From positions 1 to 47,972 of the forward strand of contig QBWB01000004.1 of assembly GCA_003284185.1 (NCBI GenBank): a stretch of DNA of 47,972 nucleotides, in the 5' to 3' direction. Positions 11,648 to 20,843 of this stretch are shown here, one piece after another. The first letter of the stretch is position 1, and the number at the start of each line of letters is the position of its first letter. Source of the DNA: Prochlorococcus sp. AG-315-C08. Its GTDB lineage: Bacteria > Cyanobacteriota > Cyanobacteriia > PCC-6307 > Cyanobiaceae. Below the pieces are notes generated by a model that worked only from the letters and a program-made list of their open reading frames with translations, did no database searches and was not told where the DNA came from. Made by a program: the position numbers and the translations under genes.

Positions 11648-11829
11648 TTAGATCTATATCTATAATCAATTTCTTTACTATAGATTAAACAAGTAAAGAT
11701 CTACTTTTAATTTAAAAAATATCATAAACATAAAATCATAAGAATAGTAAATTCAATAAAAATCTGAAATCACAATATCTACCAAAACTAGAAAAATAAA
11801 ACCCACGTAAGTAAGTAGAGTTATTTTTA

Positions 11830-12213
11830 TTAATGAGCAAAATCTAAAAATGGAGTAGTACAAGAAGATAAATCTTTCCCATTCTGCAGGTAATGCAATC
11901 TAGTTTCTGCTATTTTACAAAGTTTAGAAATATCAAGGCCTAAAGAGTCTATTCTTGATTTATTCAATCTACCGAGAGCCTCACCATAAAGGATTGTTGC
12001 TCCATTAGTATTACCATTTTCCAAATGGACCTGTGCAACAGCGATTTGCAAAATACCTTGTAAAGTTTGTCTCTCCGCTCCTATAGTTTCATGCCATATT
12101 TCTTCAAAAATATCATGAGCTCTATACCAATTACATGAATTAAATAATTTCATTCCCAAAATATAACGAGGTTCATTAATAAATAAGTTATCAATATTCT
12201 GATCTATTGTCAT
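11830..12213 (-). CDS. DUF309 domain protein
   Basis: Track ORF; FNSCNWYRAHDIFEEIWHETIGAERQTLQGILQIAVAQVHLENGN matches the DUF309 pattern. Confidence 0.85.
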   Translation of the reverse strand: MTIDQNIDNLFINEPRYILGMKLFNSCNWYRAHDIFEEIWHETIGAERQTLQGILQIAVAQVHLENGNTNGATILYGEALGRLNKSRIDSLGLDISKLCKIAETRLHYLQNGKDLSSCTTPFLDFAH

Positions 12214-12215
12214 TA

Positions 12216-14015
12216 TTACTTTGAGAATTTCCTTGTTTTAAGTTTTCGTAGTCTTATTGATTCGGGAGTAACTTCTAACATTTCATCAGGTCCAATATAT
12301 TCAAGAGCTCTTTCAAGATTCATATCAATTGGTGATTGTAATGCATCTAGTTCATCAGCTCCAGCTGAACGCATATTAGTAAGTTGCTTGGCCTTACAAA
12401 TATTTAATTCAAGATCCTGGGTTCTTGTATTCTCTCCAATAATCATACCTTTATAAACCTTTGTTCCAGGAGTAATAAAAAATTGACCTCGATCTTCAGC
12501 ATTCTTTAAAGAATAAAATGTAGCAACACCTTCCTCAAATGAGATAAGAACCCCATTCCTTCGTTGTTCCAAATCTCCAATAGAAGGTCTATATTCAAAG
12601 AAAGAATGGCTCATAATTCCTTCTCCTCTCGTTGCACGAATAAATTCACCCCTAAACCCAATTAAACCTCTAGAGGGGATAATAAATTCAAGCTGAGTTC
12701 TTCGATCAGTACCTGTTTCCATATTCTGCATTTCGCCTTTCCTAACTCCTAGATTCTCAATACATGATCCGACTGCAGATTCAGGTACATCAAGAACAAG
12801 AGTCTCAACTGGCTCACATTTAATGTCATCAATTGTCCGAAAAATAACCTGAGGTTGAGAGACTTGAAACTCATACCCCTCTCTACGCATAGTCTCAATA
12901 AGTATTCCTAAATGTAGTTCTCCCCTTCCACTAACAGAAAAGCGATCAGGCGAATCTGTATCTTCTACTCTCAATGCAACATTAGTAAGAAGTTCTTTAT
13001 TTAAACGATCTCTTAACTGACGACTAGTTACAAACTTACCCTCTCTTCCTGCAAAAGGAGAATCATTTACGACAAACGTCATCTGTAATGTTGGCTCATC
13101 AACCTTGATTAACGGCAATGGCTTTGGCTCATCAGGACAAGCTACAGTTTCTCCAATAGAAACATCGTCAAATCCAGCTAAAGCAACAATATCCCCTGCA
13201 TTTGCTTCATCAATTTCTATTCTTTTTAAACCTTTGAATCCAAGCAATTTATTAATCCTTGCTTTTTTTACAGTTCCATTTTCTTTAATCAAACTTGCTC
13301 TCTGACCATTTTTTATTATTCCGTTATGAATTCTTCCAATAATAATAGTTCCGAGAAAATCTGAATAATCGAGTGTAGTTACTTGTAGTTGTAATGGCTT
13401 AGTCTGATCGCCAACTGGCGGGGGGACTTGCCTGATAATTGCATCAAATAACGGTTTCATATTATTGCTTTCATTTTTCATTTCTGTCTTTGCAAAACCA
13501 CCCAATCCACTTCCAAACAGATAAGGGAAATCACATTGATCATCATCGGCACCAAGTTCTAAGAATAGATCTAAAACTTTATCTACAGCAGTTTCAGGAT
13601 CAACCCTTGCTCGATCAATTTTATTAACAAAGACAATAGGTCGTAGGCCTTGCTCTAAAGCTTTTTTAAGAACAAACCGAGTTTGAGGCATTGGTCCCTC
13701 ATTGGCATCAACGACAAGAAGGCAACCATCAACCATACCTAAAACCCTCTCAACTTCTCCTCCAAAGTCTGCATGTCCAGGAGTATCAACAATATTAATT
13801 CGAGTATCATTATAAGTAACTGCTGTATTTTTGGAAAGAATGGTTATACCCCTCTCGCGTTCCAAATCATTTGAATCCATTACACAAGTTGGAACTTCTT
13901 CATTATCTCGGAAAGTACCAGATTGACTCAAAAGAGCATCTACCAATGTGGTTTTCCCATGATCAACATGTGCAATGATTGCGATATTCCTTATGGCCTG
14001 TATATCAAAACTCAT
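12216..14015 (-). CDS. typA: translational GTPase TypA/BipA
   Basis: Track [55 protein letters not shown]. Confidence 0.97.
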   Translation of the reverse strand: MSFDIQAIRNIAIIAHVDHGKTTLVDALLSQSGTFRDNEEVPTCVMDSNDLERERGITILSKNTAVTYNDTRINIVDTPGHADFGGEVERVLGMVDGCLLVVDANEGPMPQTRFVLKKALEQGLRPIVFVNKIDRARVDPETAVDKVLDLFLELGADDDQCDFPYLFGSGLGGFAKTEMKNESNNMKPLFDAIIRQVPPPVGDQTKPLQLQVTTLDYSDFLGTIIIGRIHNGIIKNGQRASLIKENGTVKKARINKLLGFKGLKRIEIDEANAGDIVALAGFDDVSIGETVACPDEPKPLPLIKVDEPTLQMTFVVNDSPFAGREGKFVTSRQLRDRLNKELLTNVALRVEDTDSPDRFSVSGRGELHLGILIETMRREGYEFQVSQPQVIFRTIDDIKCEPVETLVLDVPESAVGSCIENLGVRKGEMQNMETGTDRRTQLEFIIPSRGLIGFRGEFIRATRGEGIMSHSFFEYRPSIGDLEQRRNGVLISFEEGVATFYSLKNAEDRGQFFITPGTKVYKGMIIGENTRTQDLELNICKAKQLTNMRSAGADELDALQSPIDMNLERALEYIGPDEMLEVTPESIRLRKLKTRKFSK

Positions 14016-14150
14016 GATTTAGAAAATAAAATTTAGATAGAAGTTGGTGTAGAAAATTGAAAACTATCTCAGAGATACCTATTCTGTAACTTGAATGTAC
14101 AAAAAAGTAAATTAATTAAGCAAGTAGAATCTAACGTTTAAAGGGTAAGT

Positions 14151-14870
14151 TTATTTTAAACCTAGAGTTTTATTTGCAGGCTCAAACTTTCTCAAGGCTT
14201 CAACTGTACCTTCAAATCGCCAATGCCACGGTTCATAGCTAATGCCTTGCTTATTATTTTTAGGAAAAGATAGAACAAAGTGATACTTGGGTGCATACTT
14301 CTTCATCCACTTAAAGGCAGGGGTTTGTTCGAATTCCAATTCAAAATGAGTATTAGGATAACTTCCGTCACCAACATCTATTGCATATCCAGTGCTGTGT
14401 TCAGAATAACCAGGAGGAGCAGAAACTCTTGCTCTTTCAATTGCTGTTTGATTTCTGATCGATTTGTTTTCGTAAAAAATATCTCTTTGCAAATTAATTG
14501 AGCGAAAACCACTCAACAATTGAAGGGAGATGCCACTTTTAGAAGCTTTGGACTGCATCTCTGTGAATTTATCAAAAATATCCTTGTGAACAAAAATTCC
14601 AGGGGAAAAAAGAACTAAGTCTTCTCTAGAAACATCAGAATATGGGAAATGTCCAAGTAAAGTATCTGTTTGAATTGATTCTGAAAAAATTTTAGAATTA
14701 TTAGAAAAAAGATCTTTATTCGAAATTCTATTCGCAATAAAGATTATAAAAGAGACGCCAAGCCCCAAAATCAATACAATCAGAGCAAAAAAAGAATTAC
14801 GACTAATTTTCTTGGGGTAATTAATCCTTTTAGCTAAAGGGATGTCATCTATAGAGTTCATTGGCCTCAT
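14151..14870 (-). CDS. M15-family D-alanyl-D-alanine carboxypeptidase (VanY-like), membrane-anchored
   Basis: Track ORF; single N-terminal TM, then SGFRSINLQRDIFY, PGYSEHSTGYAIDVGD, EPWHWRFEG zinc-ligand motifs. Confidence 0.9.
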   Translation of the reverse strand: MRPMNSIDDIPLAKRINYPKKISRNSFFALIVLILGLGVSFIIFIANRISNKDLFSNNSKIFSESIQTDTLLGHFPYSDVSREDLVLFSPGIFVHKDIFDKFTEMQSKASKSGISLQLLSGFRSINLQRDIFYENKSIRNQTAIERARVSAPPGYSEHSTGYAIDVGDGSYPNTHFELEFEQTPAFKWMKKYAPKYHFVLSFPKNNKQGISYEPWHWRFEGTVEALRKFEPANKTLGLK

Positions 14871-14998
14871 ATGAGCTCAAATCGCTATTGATTCTTAAAA
14901 TGATGTTTCGATAGTAACGACCTTCTAAAAATCTTCATACTTTATATGAGAGAAGGATGTAAGTTTTATATATAAATACTTAAGTCTGTCTTTCAAAG

Positions 14999-16333
14999 AT
15001 GTTGAGAGTTGCTGTTATTGGTGGCGGTCCAAGTGGATCTTGCACTGCAGAAATTTTAGCTAAGGCTGGCATTAAAACATGGCTTTTCGAAAGAAAACTA
15101 GATAATGCAAAGCCATGTGGAGGAGCCATTCCATTGTGCATGGTCTCTGAATTTGATCTTCCTGAATCAATTATTGACAGAAAAGTCAGGAACATGAAAA
15201 TGATATCTCCGTCAAATAGAGAAGTAGATATTATTTTGGATAAAATCTATCCAGGAAGCGATAAGGAATACATAGGTATGTTAAGGCGTGAAGTTATGGA
15301 TTCTTTTATGAGAAATCGCGCCGCTGAACTAGGCGCAACATTAGTAAACGGATTGGTATCAAAAATAGAAACAGGTACAAACAAACAAGGTCCATATACA
15401 CTCCATTATACTGAGGTGATTAATGAACAATCAGAAGAAAAAGGTAAGCAAATTGAAGTAGATTTAATTGTTGGAGCTGATGGAGCGACAAGCAGAGTTG
15501 CCAAAGCTATGGATGCTGGTGATTACAACTATGCAGTAGCAATTCAAGAAAGAATAAAGCTGCCTAAAGAAGAGATGAAGTATTACGAAGATAGGGCCGA
15601 AATGTATGTAGGTAATGATGTCTCACCAGATTTTTACGGCTGGGTCTTTCCTAAGTACGACCACGTTGCAGCTGGAACTGGAACAATGAAAGAAAATGGT
15701 GGTTTGATTAAAAGCCTCCAAATGGGTGTTAGGGAAAGAGCAAAAAAAAGACTTGTAAATGGAGAAGTGATAAAAGTTGAAGCTCATCCAATTCCTGAAC
15801 ATCCAAGACCAAGAAGAGTTGTGGGAAGAATGGCTTTAGTGGGAGATGCCGCTGGATATGTCACAAAAAGCTCAGGGGAAGGCATTTATTTTGCCGCTAA
15901 AAGTGGAAGAATGTGTGGTGAGCAGATTGTCGAATCAAGTCAAAATGGGAAAATAATCCCGACAGAAAGTGATCTCAAAAAATATTTACAAAAATGGGAT
16001 AAAAAGTATGGAACAACATATACAGTTTTAGATATTCTTCAAAGAATTTTCTACACAAGTGATGGAGCTAGAGAGGCTTTTGTAGAGATGTGTAGTGACA
16101 TGGATGTTCAGAGACTAACATTTGATAGCTATCTATATAAAACAGTAGTTGCTATGAAGCCGCTACAACAATTAAAACTCACACTATTAACAATGGGGTC
16201 TGTTTTAAGAGGTTGGGCATTAGCACCTGGAACATACAAACCAGTACCTAGTGCAGTTAGAGATGAAAAGGAAGTTAATAAAATGTTAGCAGTAAGTACA
16301 ATTAAGGGTGGTATAAAAGCTAGCAAAAAGTAA
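14999..16333 (+). CDS. chlP: geranylgeranyl reductase
   Basis: Track ORF; RVAVIGGGPSGSCTAEILAKAGIKTWLFERKLDNAKPCGGAIPLCMV; FAD domain VGDAAGYVTKSSGEGIYFA. Confidence 0.96.
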   Translation: MLRVAVIGGGPSGSCTAEILAKAGIKTWLFERKLDNAKPCGGAIPLCMVSEFDLPESIIDRKVRNMKMISPSNREVDIILDKIYPGSDKEYIGMLRREVMDSFMRNRAAELGATLVNGLVSKIETGTNKQGPYTLHYTEVINEQSEEKGKQIEVDLIVGADGATSRVAKAMDAGDYNYAVAIQERIKLPKEEMKYYEDRAEMYVGNDVSPDFYGWVFPKYDHVAAGTGTMKENGGLIKSLQMGVRERAKKRLVNGEVIKVEAHPIPEHPRPRRVVGRMALVGDAAGYVTKSSGEGIYFAAKSGRMCGEQIVESSQNGKIIPTESDLKKYLQKWDKKYGTTYTVLDILQRIFYTSDGAREAFVEMCSDMDVQRLTFDSYLYKTVVAMKPLQQLKLTLLTMGSVLRGWALAPGTYKPVPSAVRDEKEVNKMLAVSTIKGGIKASKK

Positions 16334-16354
16334 TAATAATCTAAATAGACTTAG

Positions 16355-18517
16355 TTAACGAAGTTTACTAAAATCAGCAATAATTAAGGATTGATTCCTA
16401 AGGATTGATAAAAGATTAATTCTGTTGTTTCTTAGATTAATATCATCTGTCATTACCATAACACTTTCTTCTCCATCAAAGAAATTGGATAAGATATCAG
16501 CACTAGAGGCAAGGCCATCAGCCAACAACTTATATTTAATACGGTCAATATTTATTGCTAAAGGCTTTAATTGCTCTAGAACATTAAACATTTGAATTTC
16601 ACAATCCTTCTCAAATAGAGACTTATCAACAAAATTCAAAGGATCTATCTGATCGTTTGAGATAGAGCTTTTAGATGCCAACTTAGAGGCCCGAGTCACA
16701 ACAGCTTGCAACAATTTAAGTGTATTATTTGTCCTCATATCCATTAATAATGACGCACGGAAATCAACATCTGTTGGATCATCTAATATTTTTGATGTTG
16801 AGGTTGTATCTCCTGCAATTGCCTGAATAATATCAAACTCAACCTCTTTATCTTCTAATAAGCTAATAATTCTTTGACGAAAGAATTCCGTTAACTCACA
16901 AGTAAGAACACTGATGTCAATAGACATTGAAGGGAATAATTTATTCCAATAGATTAGTGAATCTTTGATTACTTGATTGATATTTAATTTCCAATCTTTT
17001 TTCCACAAAATCAATAATATTCCATTAGCAGCCCTTCTTAAGGCATAAGGATCAGATGAACCGGTAGGCCTTTCACCTTTAGCAAAAATGCTAAAAAGCA
17101 ACTCAAAACGTTCAGCTAATGAAACAGCATTGCCAAGATTATTTGAGGGGAGAGAGTCTGCCACACCTTTAGGCTTGTAGTGTTCCAATACTCCAAGGCA
17201 AATATCTATTGGTTCGCCTTCATGAAGCAAGTATTTAGATCCAATAATTCCTTGTAACTCTGGAAATTCATCAACCATATTACTAACTAAATCATGTTTA
17301 GAAAAATGAGCAACTTTAACAGATTTATCAATATCCTCTTGAGTAAATTTAAATTTGGTTGACAGTAATTCTGTAAGCCACTTAATACGATTTACACGAT
17401 CATATAAAGATCCTAATCCTTCAGCAAAAGTAACATCCTGGAGAGTCTCAATACGTGAAGAGCTACTAATTAATAAATCTGACTTTATAAAAAATGAAGC
17501 ATCTGAGAACCTTGCCTTTAAAACTTTTTCATTTCCTAAAATAATACTTTGTTTGGCTGAAGATAATCCATTACTAATGCACAAAAAACTCGGAAACAAG
17601 ATATTTCTTGAGTCAAGTGATAATGGATCAAAATCAACATTTACTTTATATAAAGGGATGTACCTTTGATGAACCTTCATTACAGTAGACAAAACCTCAG
17701 GAGGTAAGTCGAGAAAAGATTCATCAAAACTTCCATGTATAAGTAAAGGAGACTCAACTAAATCTGTCAGCTCATTTAAAAGTTGATCAGACAAATCTGG
17801 AAAAAACTTATTATTTATTTCTTGATTAGCAACTAAATCATTGATAAACAAAAGGCGTCTCTGCCTGTCAACAATAACTCCAGCACCCTGCAATTGATCT
17901 TCATAAGTTTTTGCATTGTTTATATGAAATACTGATCCATGCAACCTATGCGGTCTCGAAATATTACCAATTTCAATTTCGGGGTCGCATCCCGAAATTG
18001 TAAAAGGTAAAATTTCAGAATCAAGCAAAGAAACAATCCAACGGATAGGTCTCGAAAAGCGAAATTCACCTTTCCCCCATCTCATGAACCTTCGACCTTT
18101 AATTTGACTGATCCAGTTAGGTAAATATTCAGACAACAAAGATACGACTGGCCTTCCTTTCTCTATTAATTTAGCGAAAACAAATGAACCCTTTGGCGTT
18201 TCTCGAATCTCTAATACATCAGGGAGAAGATCAAATCTTTTAGCAAAACCGATTGCTGCCTTTGTAGGCTTTCCTTCATGAAAAGCTTGAGAAACAGGAG
18301 GTCCTTTTCGTTCTTCAATTTTATCTTCTGAGAAAGGCGCAATCCCTTCAATCAATAATGAAATTCTCCTGGGGGTAGTCGTAACCCTGATTTCACTATA
18401 TTTTATTTGAGCAGAGTTCAAATCATTATTTACATTTAACTCTAGTTGGGAAATAACAGACTTAGCTAAATCTGCTGGAAGCTCCTCAGTACCAATTTCT
18501 AAAAGATAAGTAGACAA
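16355..18517 (-). CDS. glyS: glycyl-tRNA synthetase beta subunit
   Basis: Track ORF; LLEIGTEELPA, TPRRISLLI, RKGPPV, FARPIRW-like FRFSRPIRWIVSL, DPYALRRAANGI. Confidence 0.96.
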   Translation of the reverse strand: MSTYLLEIGTEELPADLAKSVISQLELNVNNDLNSAQIKYSEIRVTTTPRRISLLIEGIAPFSEDKIEERKGPPVSQAFHEGKPTKAAIGFAKRFDLLPDVLEIRETPKGSFVFAKLIEKGRPVVSLLSEYLPNWISQIKGRRFMRWGKGEFRFSRPIRWIVSLLDSEILPFTISGCDPEIEIGNISRPHRLHGSVFHINNAKTYEDQLQGAGVIVDRQRRLLFINDLVANQEINNKFFPDLSDQLLNELTDLVESPLLIHGSFDESFLDLPPEVLSTVMKVHQRYIPLYKVNVDFDPLSLDSRNILFPSFLCISNGLSSAKQSIILGNEKVLKARFSDASFFIKSDLLISSSSRIETLQDVTFAEGLGSLYDRVNRIKWLTELLSTKFKFTQEDIDKSVKVAHFSKHDLVSNMVDEFPELQGIIGSKYLLHEGEPIDICLGVLEHYKPKGVADSLPSNNLGNAVSLAERFELLFSIFAKGERPTGSSDPYALRRAANGILLILWKKDWKLNINQVIKDSLIYWNKLFPSMSIDISVLTCELTEFFRQRIISLLEDKEVEFDIIQAIAGDTTSTSKILDDPTDVDFRASLLMDMRTNNTLKLLQAVVTRASKLASKSSISNDQIDPLNFVDKSLFEKDCEIQMFNVLEQLKPLAINIDRIKYKLLADGLASSADILSNFFDGEESVMVMTDDINLRNNRINLLSILRNQSLIIADFSKLR

Positions 18518-18672
18518 AAAATTTTCCTTATGTTCTAAGCAAGATTAGATCTAAATTTGATTAACTTCTACATTCTGTGTCCTAGAAAAAATTTAACACT
18601 CTATTAATCCAAACTTGGTCAAGTATTTTTGATTTGAACAAATAGGCACTAGTTAACACGCAAAATGATACA

Positions 18673-18696
18673 GTGTAGGTACCGGTGTAGGTACCA
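18673..18696 (+). repeat. Perfect 12-bp tandem duplication GTGTAGGTACC(G/A) immediately upstream of the sir start
   Basis: GTGTAGGTACCG at 18673-18684 followed directly by GTGTAGGTACCA at 18685-18696; each copy contains the palindrome GGTACC. Confidence 0.9.
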
Positions 18697-18698
18697 TT

Positions 18699-18899
18699 TT
18701 GCCTAAAATCATAACGATACCAGGAAGATCAGGTTTTTACATCAGGGTTGCGGTACCAAGAGGGACATTAAGAGATGCTTTGGGTACATGTGATGTAGTA
18801 AAAAAAATTGGTAATACAAAAAAAGAAGCTGAACAAAACATAAATTCGGCAGAAATCGCAATAAAACAAAAATTCGACGAGAAGCTACGAGAAGAAGAA
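18699..18899 (+). other. Domain within the sir ORF: tyrosine-recombinase N-terminal (arm-type / DUF6538-like) DNA-binding-domain-like segment
   Basis: Translated LPKIITIPGRSGFYIRVAVPRGTLRDALGTCDVVKKIGNTKKEAEQNINSAEIAIKQKFDEKLREEE. The pattern strand(GFYIRVAVP)-helix(LRDALG)-strand(DVVKKIGNT)-long charged helix matches phage integrase N-termini. Recognised by eye, no profile search. Confidence 0.65.
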
Positions 18900-20843
18900 G
18901 TAAAAAAAATCAATAGCTCTTTACCTAGGGGAATCAAGGTTGAAGCAATTGATAATCACAATTCAAAAGAATCCCCAAAAAACATAGAAAAAGATTTAAA
19001 AAATGCTGGATTTAGTAATGCAGCTATCGAAGCACTACTAAATTTCGAAAATAAAGAAAACTCAATTGAAGGAGAAATCGAAGAAAAAGTCCCTTCTCCT
19101 TGCATAGCAATTAACGCTCCTCGAACTAAATTTGAACAATTTAAAGCCGATAGTAATTATTTAAATGAGCCCCTACAAAGTGAATTATTAAATGAAGGTG
19201 ATCATTTTACAAATGACGCTGTTCAACTTCTGAAATTTCATGGTAGCTACCAACAAGATGATAGAGAACATAGAAAAAAAGGTGGAAAAGGTAAAGATTG
19301 GCAAATGATGTTGAGACTTAGAAATCCAGCTGGGTTTGTCCCGGGGCCACTGTTTATTTCATTAGATGATCTCTCTGACCAACTTGGAAATCAAACTCTT
19401 AGGGCAACAACTCGTCAATGCTTCCAAATGCATGGAATAAAAAAAGAGAATATTAAGGAAGTAATAGGAACAATCGTAAGATCAATGGGATCAACTCTTG
19501 CAGCATGTGGAGACGTTAATAGAAATGTAATGGCTCCAGCAGCACCTTACCAAAAAGGAGCTTATCCTGCGGCAAGAAAGTTAGCACTTGACATTGCAGA
19601 TGTTTTATCCCCGAAAGAAGCGGAAAGAACATATCTAGATTTGTGGGTTGATGGCGAAATCAAATATGCAATCAAACCCTCTTCTGAAGTCAAAAAATAT
19701 AGAACAAAACAATTAAATCGAGGAGTATTCAGTGGAGATAAGAAAGAACCTTTATATGGTTCGACATATTTACCAAGAAAATTCAAATGCGCAACTACTG
19801 TCCCAGGAGATAATTCGGTCGACATTCTTACTCATGATATAGGCTTAATGACGTTCACGAATAAGAAAGGAGACTTAGAAGGTTGCAATGTCTATGTCGG
19901 AGGAGGCATGGGTAGAACACATAACTTAGATACTACATTTGCAAGAATAGCAGACCCTATTGGTTTTGTAGAAGGCAAGGATATATTAGAACTGGTTCAA
20001 TCTATCCTCGCTCTTCAAAGAGATTATGGAGATAGGAAAACAAGAAGACATTCCAGGCTTAAATATGTTTTACATGATATGGGTGTTAATTGGTTCAAGA
20101 AACAATTGACAACAAACTATTTTACTAGAAAGATATATAAGTTAAGGCATGAAGTGAAGACAAAACTTGAAGATTATTTAGGTTGGCACAAACAATCTGA
20201 AAGGCTATGGTTTGTTGGCTTACCACTTTTATCAGGTAGGATTAAAGGAGAAGTAAAGAAGGGACTCAGAAATATTGTTGAGAAATATGCATTAGATGTG
20301 CGTTTAACTCCCAACCAAGACTTATTATTATGCAATATAGGAAATTATCAAAAGAATAGTGTAAAGAATGATCTAATTAAAATAGGTTTTATAGATCCAG
20401 GAAACCCGCATCCACTTTTTAGACATGCAATAGCTTGTCCAGCTCTTCCATTATGTGGACTTGCAATGACAGAAGCAGAGCGATTTTTACCAGAACTTTT
20501 AGACCGAATAAACAATCAATTAAAAAGTCTCGGAATCAATAAATCAATTTTAACAAGAGTGACAGGCTGTCCAAATGGCTGTGCGCGTCCATATATGGCA
20601 GAATTAGCTCTTGTTGGTAGTGGTTTAAATCAATACCAACTATGGCTAGGTGGGAGCCGCGATTTAAAAAGGTTAGCAACTCCATACCTACAAAAAATGC
20701 CAATCAATGAGTTAGAAACAACCTTAAAACCTTTATTCCTTAGCTGGAAAAATAATGGAAAGTCAATAAGTCTAGGAGATTATGTAACTAAACTTGGCAA
20801 TGAGAATGTACTTTCCTTGCTGACTTCAAATGCAGCCCCATAA
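18699..20843 (+). CDS. sir: ferredoxin-sulfite reductase with atypical ~142-aa N-terminal integrase-arm-like extension
   Basis: Track ORF (TTG start). From about residue 143 (KFEQFKADSNYLNEPL) it is a complete sulfite reductase, with both cluster/siroheme Cys motifs CPALPLC (C-X5-C) and CPNGC (C-X3-C). Residues 1-142 are not part of the usual sulfite reductase fold. Confidence 0.95.
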   Translation: MPKIITIPGRSGFYIRVAVPRGTLRDALGTCDVVKKIGNTKKEAEQNINSAEIAIKQKFDEKLREEEVKKINSSLPRGIKVEAIDNHNSKESPKNIEKDLKNAGFSNAAIEALLNFENKENSIEGEIEEKVPSPCIAINAPRTKFEQFKADSNYLNEPLQSELLNEGDHFTNDAVQLLKFHGSYQQDDREHRKKGGKGKDWQMMLRLRNPAGFVPGPLFISLDDLSDQLGNQTLRATTRQCFQMHGIKKENIKEVIGTIVRSMGSTLAACGDVNRNVMAPAAPYQKGAYPAARKLALDIADVLSPKEAERTYLDLWVDGEIKYAIKPSSEVKKYRTKQLNRGVFSGDKKEPLYGSTYLPRKFKCATTVPGDNSVDILTHDIGLMTFTNKKGDLEGCNVYVGGGMGRTHNLDTTFARIADPIGFVEGKDILELVQSILALQRDYGDRKTRRHSRLKYVLHDMGVNWFKKQLTTNYFTRKIYKLRHEVKTKLEDYLGWHKQSERLWFVGLPLLSGRIKGEVKKGLRNIVEKYALDVRLTPNQDLLLCNIGNYQKNSVKNDLIKIGFIDPGNPHPLFRHAIACPALPLCGLAMTEAERFLPELLDRINNQLKSLGINKSILTRVTGCPNGCARPYMAELALVGSGLNQYQLWLGGSRDLKRLATPYLQKMPINELETTLKPLFLSWKNNGKSISLGDYVTKLGNENVLSLLTSNAAP

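Noticed and set aside
18673-18700. Possible NtcA site in the sir upstream repeat
   Set aside because: Tested each GTA in the repeat for a TAC eight nucleotides later; none matches GTAN8TAC.
19562-19825. 87-aa minus-strand ORF antisense to sir
   Set aside because: Lies inside the conserved catalytic part of sulfite reductase; probable chance ORF.
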